NCBI GenBank assembly: GCA_910586345.1
Contig: CAJUHC010000024.1
Span: 1-7,415, forward strand
Length of the DNA: 7,415 nucleotides
Source of the DNA: an uncultured Christensenella sp.
GTDB taxonomy: Bacteria; Bacillota; Clostridia; Christensenellales; Borkfalkiaceae
Direction: 5' to 3'
In this document: in pieces, positions 1-5,713 of the stretch
Numbering within the stretch: the stretch's first letter is position 1
Layout of the letters: each line of letters opens with the position of its first letter
Program-made: the position numbers and the translations under genes
Notes under the pieces: model-generated
What the model was told of the DNA's origin: nothing
Database searches by the model: none
Seen by the model: the letters and a program-made list of their open reading frames with translations, nothing else

Positions 1-713
1 ACCCCGAAGTCGGCAGGTTTATCTCGCAGGACGACGTAAGTTATCTTGACCCCGAGCATATCAACGGACTTAACCTGTATGCTTATTGCGGAAACAATCC
101 TGTTATGAACGTAGACCCGAGCGGTCATAAGTGGTGGCATTGGTTAATTGGTATAGCAATCGTGGCAGCGACAACATTAGCTATGGTAGCAACTGCTGGA
201 TTAGCTGCGGCTGTGTTGGGTGTTAGCGCAGGGGTAGCTGCTTCTATGTGTGTAGGGGCTGGTATAGCAACAGCAACTGCGGGAATAGTCAATTTGGTTA
301 CGCAAGCATCAATGGGTATAGAAGAGTTTGATTTGGGCTCATTAATGTTTGATATGGTTGTAAGTGGTACAGTTGGTATGATATCTGGTGGTATAAGCGG
401 TGCATTAGGCGGGTTTTCTGCGGGTGCAACCGCAGGTGTTAGACTAGTAGTTCATACAGGAGTACAAGTAGGAGCTAATACAATATTGTCATTAGGCGCG
501 TATGTTTTTCAGTCAATTGTGCAAGGTGAGCAAATAACGCTTTATGGAGCAGGAATAGCAACAATAGGCGGTGTTTTATCTGGATTATTTTTTAATTCTT
601 CAAGTACAAGTTCGTTCATTTTATCGTTGGGATTAGAAATAGCAGGACAAGGTGAGAGTATTGTAGGGGCAATAAGAAATTTTATAAAAAGTTTTAAAGG
701 CAAAAAAATATAA
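1..713 (+). CDS. RHS repeat protein, C-terminal end with hydrophobic toxin tip (5' partial)
   Basis: This is the 3' end of a larger gene that enters from the left edge; the reading frame is open from base 3, so the ATG at 105 is an internal Met and not a start. The first 42 codons are the RHS-associated core end: DPEVGRFISQDD, then NLYAYC, NNPV and the DPSG motif, after which RHS proteins switch from conserved core to variable toxin tip. The tip (about bases 130-713, 195 residues) is rich in Gly, Ala, Val and Ile, starts WWHWLIG, and has several membrane-like stretches with a short basic tail ending KSFKGKKI. I see no recognisable nuclease or deaminase motif, so a pore-forming or membrane-inserting tip is possible, but that is inference. 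RHS proteins are large secreted or surface shells that deliver the tip to rival cells. The downstream gene starts 3 bases after the stop, as expected for toxin and immunity pairs. Core assignment is firm; tip function is unknown. Confidence 0.85.
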   Translation, partial: PEVGRFISQDDVSYLDPEHINGLNLYAYCGNNPVMNVDPSGHKWWHWLIGIAIVAATTLAMVATAGLAAAVLGVSAGVAASMCVGAGIATATAGIVNLVTQASMGIEEFDLGSLMFDMVVSGTVGMISGGISGALGGFSAGATAGVRLVVHTGVQVGANTILSLGAYVFQSIVQGEQITLYGAGIATIGGVLSGLFFNSSSTSSFILSLGLEIAGQGESIVGAIRNFIKSFKGKKI

Positions 714-716
714 AAA

Positions 717-1076
717 ATGGTGGAATATATGTATTGGGAATTATTCATAGCAATAATAGGCATATCTTTATTGATAATTTTTATTAATATTACAGATTGT
801 TTTATTAAGTTTAGGGGTTTAATTAAGGGGGGCAAGATTTTAGAGTATTTCCCTTCTTGGGGGGGGACAAAAAAACCGCTTTTATGGTACATTATTTGGA
901 GTATAGTAGAATTTCTAGATCTACCACTATTTATAGTTGTTGCAGTATTGAATGGTTCTACTGAATATTTACTAGTTTCATTTCTACTAACTGTGCCTAC
1001 ATATATAATTTTATATGAGATTATATATGTAATTGCAACATATATTCAAAAGCAAATAATTAATAAAAATTATTAA
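717..1076 (+). CDS. Small membrane protein, candidate immunity protein of the module 1 toxin tip
   Basis: A 119-residue protein that I do not recognise as a named family. It has about three membrane segments (roughly residues 7-25, 55-78 and 84-108), short charged loops, and a basic C-terminal end (QKQIINKNY). It begins 3 bases after the RHS tip gene and ends before a terminator, the usual place for an immunity gene. A membrane immunity protein facing a hydrophobic tip would make sense, but this rests only on position and hydrophobicity. The start is uncertain: ATG at 717 lacks a well-spaced ribosome site, while the in-frame ATG at 729 has GGTGG (719-723) five bases upstream; translational coupling to the preceding stop could serve the first. 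The gene is strongly AT-rich compared with the RHS core. It contains runs of eight G (859-866) and seven A (869-875), which are prone to slippage, though the frame is intact here. Confidence 0.6.
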   Translation: MVEYMYWELFIAIIGISLLIIFINITDCFIKFRGLIKGGKILEYFPSWGGTKKPLLWYIIWSIVEFLDLPLFIVVAVLNGSTEYLLVSFLLTVPTYIILYEIIYVIATYIQKQIINKNY

Positions 1077-1108
1077 TTTTTAGTTAGATTTCAAATTCTA
1101 TTATTAGG

Positions 1109-1139
1109 CATTCCTCTGCGAAAGCAGGGGAATGTTTTT
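1109..1139 (+). terminator. Intrinsic terminator after module 1
   Basis: An 11-bp stem (CATTCCTCTGC with GCAGGGGAATG, one G-U pair) closed by a GAAA tetraloop and followed by TTTTT. It lies 33 bases after the stop of the putative immunity gene. A related hairpin sits at the end of module 2. Confidence 0.85.
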
Positions 1140-1183
1140 ATATGTTGACGAAAATTAATATATATAGTAGAATATAATCGATA
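1131..1183 (+). repeat. Inter-module direct repeat, copy 1
   Basis: 53 bases that match 2381-2433 with three differences by eye. The repeat spans the distal arm of the terminator, its T-rich tail, the promoter, and the bases ATCGATA, after which the two copies continue into different points of the RHS core. The copies are 1250 bases apart, so the element marks the boundary between cassettes. Confidence 0.85.
1145..1173 (+). promoter_or_regulatory. Sigma-A-type promoter in front of module 2
   Basis: The -35 box TTGACG (1145-1150) and -10 box TAGAAT (1168-1173) are separated by exactly 17 AT-rich bases. It follows the module 1 terminator directly. The RHS fragment downstream has no usable start codon for 270 bases, so the likely beneficiary is the immunity-like gene at 2054, about 880 bases further on. 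An identical copy precedes module 3. Confidence 0.65.
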
Positions 1184-1446
1184 CGAGCGGGAACGTAGTA
1201 GCGGAGTGTGCGTACGACGCCTGGGGAAACTGCACGATAGTAAAGGATACTGCGGGAATAGCGGAAGTAAATCCTTTCAGATACCGCGGATATTATTACG
1301 ACGCAGAAACGAAGCTGTATTATCTTAAAACGAGATACTACGATCCCGAAGTCGGAAGATTTATATCGCAAGACGACGTAAGTTACCTTGACCCCGAACA
1401 TATCAACGGACTTAATCTTTACGCTTATTGTTTAAATAATCCTGTA
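1171..1446 (+). pseudogene. Start-less RHS core fragment of module 2
   Basis: This stretch is open and in frame with the tip that follows, but it begins right after an in-frame TAG (1168-1170, inside the promoter -10 box) and has no ATG, GTG or TTG. It reads as the end of an RHS core: DTSGNVVAE, DAWGNC, NPFRYRGYYYD, LYYLKTRYYDPEVG, then a run of 30 residues identical to module 1 (from DPEV to AYC). The differences from module 1 in this stretch are almost all synonymous, so the copies are paralogous and under, or recently under, protein-level selection or recombination. It is best read as a stored, untranslated homology arm for swapping the tip onto the full-length RHS gene. Confidence 0.75.
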
Positions 1447-2040
1447 ATGGGTTATGACCCCGACGGAACGTGGGACTGGAAGAAGTTTTGGGTAGGCTTA
1501 GGACTTGTATTAACAGCGGTTGCCGCGGTAGCGGTTTCCGTAATGACGTTTGGAGCGGCTACGCCGTTAGCAATGACGGTAGTTGCTTGGGTTACATTAG
1601 GCGCGGGAGTATTGACAGGAATAAACGGAATAGCGACAATGGTAGAAGCCGGTACAGGATATAATTTTGTGCGTGACGGAGTATTTCAAGGAAATGAAAC
1701 GGCGTATAACTGGTATGCAGGCATAACGGAAGGTGTAGCAATTATAGGTACGGCAATATTAGGTGTCTATAATGTCACGGGACGTGCAAAAGCTGCAAGG
1801 TATGGACGTAAATTTTTAGGTAAAGGTTATAGCAAGGTGGGGAAAGGTCGTTGGGTTTCCGCAGATGGTATGAGACAATTTAGATTTGATTCTTCGCACC
1901 ATTTTTTTGAAGGAATAAAATCATCTAATCATTTCAATGCTGAATTTTTTAAAATGAATTATTGGACGAGTAAAAGAGTGCCTATTAGAAGGAATGGTTT
2001 ACACGTTTTCTATTCTTTATTTAAATTAATTATAAAATGA
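1447..2040 (+). CDS. Orphan RHS toxin tip (C-terminal module 2)
   Basis: The first in-frame ATG is at 1447, inside the NNPVMGYDPDG motif that ends the core. No ribosome site precedes it, so independent translation is doubtful and the unit is probably a silent cassette. From this Met the product is 197 residues. Residues 11-110 are a hydrophobic pre-toxin region (WDWKKFW, then Ala/Val/Gly-rich segments, then NWYAGITEG) of the kind seen in many clostridial RHS proteins. Residues 125-197 are a basic, aromatic, His-bearing domain: GKGYSKVGKGRWVSADG, then RQFRFD, and His at 151, 152, 162 and 186. I recall similar RWVSADG-RQFR tips on polymorphic toxins, perhaps nucleases, but cannot name the family with confidence. 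The last 150 bases become AT-rich, unlike the core, as expected for exchangeable tips. An immunity-like reading frame follows after 13 bases. Confidence 0.7.
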   Translation: MGYDPDGTWDWKKFWVGLGLVLTAVAAVAVSVMTFGAATPLAMTVVAWVTLGAGVLTGINGIATMVEAGTGYNFVRDGVFQGNETAYNWYAGITEGVAIIGTAILGVYNVTGRAKAARYGRKFLGKGYSKVGKGRWVSADGMRQFRFDSSHHFFEGIKSSNHFNAEFFKMNYWTSKRVPIRRNGLHVFYSLFKLIIK

Positions 2041-2053
2041 GGGGTTTAAAGGA

Positions 2054-2283
2054 ATGAAAAAAAAATAGAAAAAGATGAAGGCATAATTTCTATATCAAAG
2101 ACAGATAATAATTCTATTCAAATAGCATTAAATAAAGAAGGGTGTGAATTTTTAAAGAATGCCTTAGATGATTTAATAAAGAATAAAACTTATGTTTTTG
2201 ATTATGATAATGAAACAGGATACGACTGTGGAATTTTATCAAAAAATTCATTAGGCATTATAATTGTTAGAAAAGATTTTTAA
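2054..2283 (+). pseudogene. Immunity-like small protein, frame broken in an A9 run
   Basis: ATG at 2054 (GAGGGG at 2039-2044 as a possible ribosome site, 9 bases upstream) is followed by nine A and then TAG, giving only four codons. If one A is added, the frame runs on without a stop to TAA at 2281-2283 and gives a protein of about 76 residues: IEKDEGIISISKTD, then IQIALNKEGCEFLKNALDDL, YVFDYDNETGYDCG and IIIVRKDF. The +1-shifted frame has no start codon of its own. Length, acidity, position behind a toxin tip and an alternating strand/helix pattern suit a small immunity protein; I see a loose likeness to Imm32-type proteins, unverified. The break could be a true mutation, an assembly or sequencing error in the homopolymer, or slippage-dependent expression. 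The whole segment is very AT-rich, like other transferred immunity genes. Confidence 0.6.
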
Positions 2284-2357
2284 TCTGATTGTTATTAGCA
2301 AGAATAGAAGTTATGAACTGTTTGAAATTTAATAAATTAATTAATAAATTTTAAAAG

Positions 2358-2390
2358 ATATTCCCCCGCATAAGCGGGGGAATATTCTTA
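2358..2390 (+). terminator. Intrinsic terminator after module 2
   Basis: A perfect 12-bp stem (ATATTCCCCCGC with GCGGGGGAATAT) with loop ATAA, followed by TCTTATATCTT. The T-tail is interrupted and weaker than that of module 1. Its core resembles the module 1 hairpin, and the two continue into the same repeated promoter. Confidence 0.75.
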
Positions 2391-2433
2391 TATCTTGACG
2401 AAAATTAATATATATAGTAGAATATAATCGATA
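2381..2433 (+). repeat. Inter-module direct repeat, copy 2
   Basis: Second copy of the 53-base junction at 1131-1183 (differences at the fourth, seventh and fourteenth bases). After the shared ATCGATA the sequence enters the RHS core at an earlier point than in module 2, so the two junctions were not made by simple duplication of one cassette. Confidence 0.85.
2395..2423 (+). promoter_or_regulatory. Sigma-A-type promoter in front of module 3
   Basis: TTGACG (2395-2400), 17 bases, TAGAAT (2418-2423), identical to the module 2 promoter. No gene with a start codon follows before the terminator at 2719, so its present transcript would be a non-coding or untranslated RHS fragment. Confidence 0.6.
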
Positions 2434-2705
2434 ACGACGGAATAGCGGGAATAAAGTATAACGGAACGGAATATATCTACCGAAAGAACGCGCAGGGCGA
2501 CATAACGCATATACTTGACTATTGCGAAAATGTGGTAGCGGAATACGCGTACGGCGCCTGGGGAAACTGCACGATAATAAAGGACACGGCGGGAGTAGCG
2601 GAAGTAAATCCTTACAGATACCGCGGATATTACTACGATACCGAAACTAATCTTTATTATTTAAAAACCCGATACTACGACCCGGAGACGGGGGAAGTTG
2701 CTTAA
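2421..2705 (+). pseudogene. Truncated RHS core fragment without toxin tip (module 3)
   Basis: Open frame of 94 codons following an in-frame TAG (2418-2420). There is no ATG or TTG in frame; a single GTG (in NVVAE) has no ribosome site. The translation is plain RHS core: IKYNGTEYIYRKNAQGDITH, VVAEYAYGAWGNC, NPYRYRGYYYD, LYYLKTRYYDPETG, then EVA and a stop. It ends where modules 1 and 2 continue into GRFIS, so the last part of the core and any tip are missing. Bases 2532-2687 correspond to 1195-1350 in module 2, and the fragment reaches further upstream into the core than module 2 does. It is a relic or a donor arm, not an expressed gene. Confidence 0.75.
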
Positions 2706-2718
2706 ATCAAAAAAATAC

Positions 2719-2753
2719 AATACGCCTTCCTTTAATTTCAGGGAAGGCGTATT
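2719..2753 (+). terminator. Hairpin terminator closing the RHS array, probably bidirectional
   Basis: A perfect 12-bp stem (AATACGCCTTCC with GGAAGGCGTATT) around an 11-base loop. On the + strand the tail is TTAAAATT, which is weak; on the - strand the tail after the stem is rich in T because of the seven-A run at 2709-2715. It separates the RHS array from the glycosyltransferase gene. Confidence 0.7.
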
Positions 2754-2859
2754 TAAAATTAAAATTTTATCAACGTTGCAAAAACTGTGGGATTGAAAAC
2801 GGTTAAATGCAAAGAAAATAAGTTAAATATAATCAGAAATTATTTTGAGAGGAAAAATT

Positions 2860-3780
2860 ATGTTTAATAAAAATCTTGTATTTATCGACGGCAAGTGGGA
2901 GGAGATTGACAGCAGGGATTTAGCTTTATATAAGTTTGAAAATCCTGATGATTGGACGCTTGCCAAAGACAACCACGCTCCGCACAAATACGAAATAGCT
3001 ATACAGTGTCTTGCGAGGCAGGAAGAAAAATATTTCAAGGAATGGATAGAACACCATTTGCGCATCGGAATAGAACACGTTTTCATATACGACAATAACG
3101 ACGAGGAAGGTCTTGAAGAATTCTTGAAAAGCGTTTTATCGGAGCAGGATTTTAACAAGGTGGAAGTAATACCCTGGCGCGAACCGATGGCGTTTCAGCA
3201 GTTTTCCGCACTTGAAGACTGTGTTGAAAAGAATAAAAACAGCGTTAAATGGTTATTGTCGATAGACCTCGACGAGTTCCTTATAATTGAAAAACCTATG
3301 AATGAATTCCTTGACGAATTTTCCTATGCTTCGCAGGTGTTTTTCAGTTGGGAAAGCATAGGCGCGGACGGTCAGCTTTATTATGAAAACAAACCGCTTC
3401 GCGAACGGTTTAAAAAAAGATTTGACTGCAAGGATACCGGACAGGGAAAGATAATGTTCCGTCCCGACCGTTTATTGCGTTGGGAAATACACGGAGCTAA
3501 AATGAAAAAGGGCAAAACGGTAAACGTTCTGCACAAAGAAATAATTGCCCCCGACAGTATGAGCAGAATTTTTAAAACAGCCTGGATAAAACATTATTTT
3601 ACAAAGAGTTTGCAGGAATGGCTTGAAAAAATGGAGCGCGGATGCGCGGATAATCTTTATTGCAGAAGATACGATATGTTCTTCGAGATAAATCCGGACT
3701 TGAAAGATTATTACGACCCCGATGCAAGGAAGATACAGGCGCACAGCATTGCCCCGGCGGGCGAGGTGCCGATGCAATAA
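2860..3780 (+). CDS. Glycosyltransferase, GT92/DUF23-like (GT-A fold)
   Basis: A 306-residue protein that probably transfers a sugar from a nucleotide-sugar donor to a cell-surface glycan or lipid on the cytoplasmic side. The N-terminal core has YEIAIQCLARQEEKYFKEWI (44-63) and HLRIGIEHVFIYDNN (66-80), the typical opening of this family, and the metal/donor-binding DLDEF motif at 136-140. Further family marks are SWESIGADG (163-171), the conserved His in LHKE (225) and IKHYFTKSLQEWLEKMERG (243-261). No signal peptide or membrane segment is seen. ATG 2860 is chosen over the upstream in-frame TTG at 2845 because GAGAGG (2847-2852) lies 7 bases before it. The gene stands between the RHS array and the pyrophosphatase promoter, and nothing nearby names its glycan; upstream TATAAT (2828-2833) lacks a clear -35 box. 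Acceptor and donor cannot be told from sequence. Confidence 0.85.
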   Translation: MFNKNLVFIDGKWEEIDSRDLALYKFENPDDWTLAKDNHAPHKYEIAIQCLARQEEKYFKEWIEHHLRIGIEHVFIYDNNDEEGLEEFLKSVLSEQDFNKVEVIPWREPMAFQQFSALEDCVEKNKNSVKWLLSIDLDEFLIIEKPMNEFLDEFSYASQVFFSWESIGADGQLYYENKPLRERFKKRFDCKDTGQGKIMFRPDRLLRWEIHGAKMKKGKTVNVLHKEIIAPDSMSRIFKTAWIKHYFTKSLQEWLEKMERGCADNLYCRRYDMFFEINPDLKDYYDPDARKIQAHSIAPAGEVPMQ

Positions 3781-3798
3781 AAAACTTTATAAATTATA

Positions 3799-3826
3799 TT
3801 TACTTTATCGTGAGATGTGTTATAAT
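3799..3826 (+). promoter_or_regulatory. Promoter of the ppa-malic enzyme pair
   Basis: A perfect -10 box TATAAT (3821-3826), with a weak -35 TTTACT (3799-3804) 16 bases upstream. It lies 29 bases before the start codon at 3855. No operator or riboswitch-sized leader fits between. Confidence 0.7.
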
Positions 3827-3854
3827 ATATGAAACGTAAGCGGAGGAGCATAAA

Positions 3855-4388
3855 ATGAACATTTGGCACGACATAGACGAAAAAAGAATTTCCGAAAATA
3901 ATTTCGAAGCGTTAATTGAAATTCCGAAAGGCTGTAAAGCAAAATACGAATTGGATAAAGAAACGGGTTTATTGCGTCTTGACAGAGTTTTATATACCTC
4001 CACGGTATATCCTGCTAATTACGGGTTTATACCGAGAACGCTTGCCGACGACGGCGACCCGTTGGACGTGCTTGTTTTATGCAACGAAACTATATTTCCT
4101 ATGACGCTCGTTACCTGTACTCCGATTGGAGTTATAAAGATGGTAGACGGCGGAGAGCTCGACGAGAAAATAATCGCGGTTCCCTTGAACGACCCCAACT
4201 ACAAAAATTATTACGACATCAAAGAACTTCCAAATCATTTATTCGAAGAAATGATGCATTTTTTCGAAGTATATAAAAACCTCGAACATAAAGTAACGGC
4301 GGTAAAAGAAATCTGTCATAAATACGAAGCTATAGAGATAATCAGAAAATGTATCGAGAACTATAAAAATAAATATTCTGTTAAATAA
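3855..4388 (+). CDS. ppa: Inorganic pyrophosphatase, family I (soluble)
   Basis: Hydrolyses pyrophosphate to two phosphates in the cytoplasm, pulling biosynthetic reactions such as nucleotide, tRNA and glycan activation forward. The 177 residues match the usual bacterial family I length. The signature DGDPLDVLV (66-74) gives metal ligands Asp66, Asp68 and Asp71. Other active-site residues expected from the E. coli enzyme are also in place: Glu22 in IEIPKG, Lys30, Arg44, Tyr56 in PANYGFIP, Asp98, Asp103, Lys105, and Tyr140-Lys141 near the end. GGAGGAG (3842-3848) lies 6 bases before the ATG, a strong ribosome site that fixes the start. It has its own promoter, and the malic enzyme gene follows after 31 bases without a terminator, so the two are probably co-transcribed. 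Nothing is missing; this should be an active enzyme. Confidence 0.96.
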   Translation: MNIWHDIDEKRISENNFEALIEIPKGCKAKYELDKETGLLRLDRVLYTSTVYPANYGFIPRTLADDGDPLDVLVLCNETIFPMTLVTCTPIGVIKMVDGGELDEKIIAVPLNDPNYKNYYDIKELPNHLFEEMMHFFEVYKNLEHKVTAVKEICHKYEAIEIIRKCIENYKNKYSVK

Positions 4389-4419
4389 GTTAAAATGCGG
4401 ACATACGAAAGGAGTAAAT

Positions 4420-5595
4420 ATGAATTACAGAGAAGAATCGCTGAAAAAACACGCTGAGTGGAGAGGCAAGATAGAAACTGTCTGCCGTGTTCCCGCAGAC
4501 AGCCGCGACGCGTTATCGCTGGCTTATACGCCCGGCGTAGCGGAACCCTGTCTTGCTATCCGCGACGATATTGAAAAGAGTTTTTCGCTTACGCGCAGAT
4601 GGAACACGGTTCCCGTTATAACCGACGGTACTGCGGTTCTCGGTCTCGGCGATATAGGTCCGGAAGCGGGAATGCCCGTAATGGAAGGTAAATGCGCGCT
4701 GTTTAAAGCTTACGGCGGCGTTGACGCGTATCCTTTGTGTATAAAGTCGAAAGATACCGATGAGATTATAAAAACCGTAAAACTTCTGTCGGGTTCGTTC
4801 GGCGGAATAAATCTCGAAGATATTTCGGCTCCGCGCTGTTTCGAGATAGAAACGCGTTTGAAAGAAGAACTCGATATTCCCGTATTCCACGACGACCAGC
4901 ACGGAACGGCGATAGTTATGACCGCCGCGCTCATAAACGCTTTAAAACTTGCCGGCAAAAAAAAGGAGCGGATAAAGCTCGTCATAAACGGCGCAGGCGC
5001 CGCGGGAATAGCTATTGCGAAATTTCTTTTGAGTTTCGGGGTAAAAGACGTAACAGTCTGCGATTTGAAAGGAATTATATGCGAGGGCGAAAACTGGCTT
5101 AACGGCGCGCAGACCGAGATTGCGAAGCTGACAAATAAAGCGCGGTTGAGAGGTTCGCTCAAAGACGCTATGAAAGGCGCCGACGTTTTAATCGGAGTTT
5201 CCGGGCCTCATTGCGTTACGGCGGAAATGGTGTCGGCTATGGCGGATAAACCGATTCTGTTTACCTGCGCCAATCCCGTGCCTGAAATAGAACCGCAGGA
5301 CGCAAAAAAAGCAGGAGCATTTATTGTGGGAACAGGTTCTTCCGCTCATCCTAACCAGATAAACAACGTTCTCGTTTTCCCGGGACTTTTCAGAGGCGCG
5401 CTTGACGTCAGAGCGAATACGGTGAACGCGGAAATGATGTCTGCCGCGGCAAAAGGAATCGCGGACTGCGTTGCGGAAGACGAACTTTCCGTAGATTACA
5501 TACTTCCTTACGCTTACGATAAGAGCGCGCACGAACGCGTTGCAAAAGCCGTTGCGGAAGCCGCGGTTAAATCGGGAGTATCCAAACTTAAATAA
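4420..5595 (+). CDS. Malic enzyme (NAD(P)-dependent, oxaloacetate-decarboxylating)
   Basis: Converts malate to pyruvate and CO2 while reducing NAD(P), linking the C4 acid pool to pyruvate metabolism. The 391 residues fit the short bacterial dimeric type (as in YtsJ-like enzymes) without the phosphotransacetylase-like extension of E. coli MaeB. Seen in order: LAYTPGVAEPC with catalytic Tyr36; TDGTAVLGLGDIG (68-80); MEGK with Lys91 as the general base; metal ligands in NLEDI (Glu133, Asp134) and HDDQHGTA (Asp158, Asp159); the Rossmann loop GAGAAG (191-196) followed by an acidic residue in VCDLKG (Asp215); ANPVPEI (284-290); and PNQINN (311-316). AAAGGAG (4408-4414) lies 5 bases before the ATG. 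Cofactor preference cannot be settled here. The preceding pyrophosphatase gene probably shares the transcript. No clear terminator follows the stop. Confidence 0.95.
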   Translation: MNYREESLKKHAEWRGKIETVCRVPADSRDALSLAYTPGVAEPCLAIRDDIEKSFSLTRRWNTVPVITDGTAVLGLGDIGPEAGMPVMEGKCALFKAYGGVDAYPLCIKSKDTDEIIKTVKLLSGSFGGINLEDISAPRCFEIETRLKEELDIPVFHDDQHGTAIVMTAALINALKLAGKKKERIKLVINGAGAAGIAIAKFLLSFGVKDVTVCDLKGIICEGENWLNGAQTEIAKLTNKARLRGSLKDAMKGADVLIGVSGPHCVTAEMVSAMADKPILFTCANPVPEIEPQDAKKAGAFIVGTGSSAHPNQINNVLVFPGLFRGALDVRANTVNAEMMSAAAKGIADCVAEDELSVDYILPYAYDKSAHERVAKAVAEAAVKSGVSKLK

Positions 5596-5650
5596 AAACG
5601 ACGCGTTTCACGCAATTAACTCCGCGAGCATATATTATTTTGTAAAACGC

Positions 5651-5679
5651 TTGATTTTAATAAAAAAATGTTATACAAT
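5651..5679 (+). promoter_or_regulatory. Promoter of the DUF2188 gene
   Basis: TTGATT (5651-5656), 17 bases, TACAAT (5674-5679). An overlapping reading, TGTTATACA, would be an extended -10. The start codon at 5714 lies 34 bases downstream, leaving a short leader. Confidence 0.6.
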
Positions 5680-5713
5680 ATTAAAAAAATACACTTATTA
5701 CAGGAGCGGCGCG

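Noticed and set aside
105..107. ATG as start of a 202-residue protein
   Set aside because: The frame is open to the left edge and encodes conserved RHS core residues before this Met; there is no ribosome site, so it is an internal Met of a larger protein.
1470..1664. Alternative + strand frame within the module 2 tip
   Set aside because: Its Gly/Arg/Ser-rich translation is typical of a shifted frame; the overlapping frame continues a recognisable RHS core.
1131..2433. Transposon bounded by the 53-base direct repeats
   Set aside because: No transposase or integrase frame lies between the copies and the ends lack terminal inverted repeats; a cassette junction explains the repeats better.
2845..2859. 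TTG start five codons upstream for the glycosyltransferase
   Set aside because: It would overlap the GAGAGG ribosome site that serves ATG 2860.
4710..5162. Open frame on the - strand within the malic enzyme gene
   Set aside because: The + strand carries every malic enzyme motif; the - strand translation is Ser/Pro-rich without family features or a ribosome site.
5540..5713. N-terminal extension of the DUF2188 protein into the malic enzyme gene
   Set aside because: No ribosome site at 5540; promoter and AGGAG lie immediately before ATG 5714, and the extension lacks protein-like conservation.
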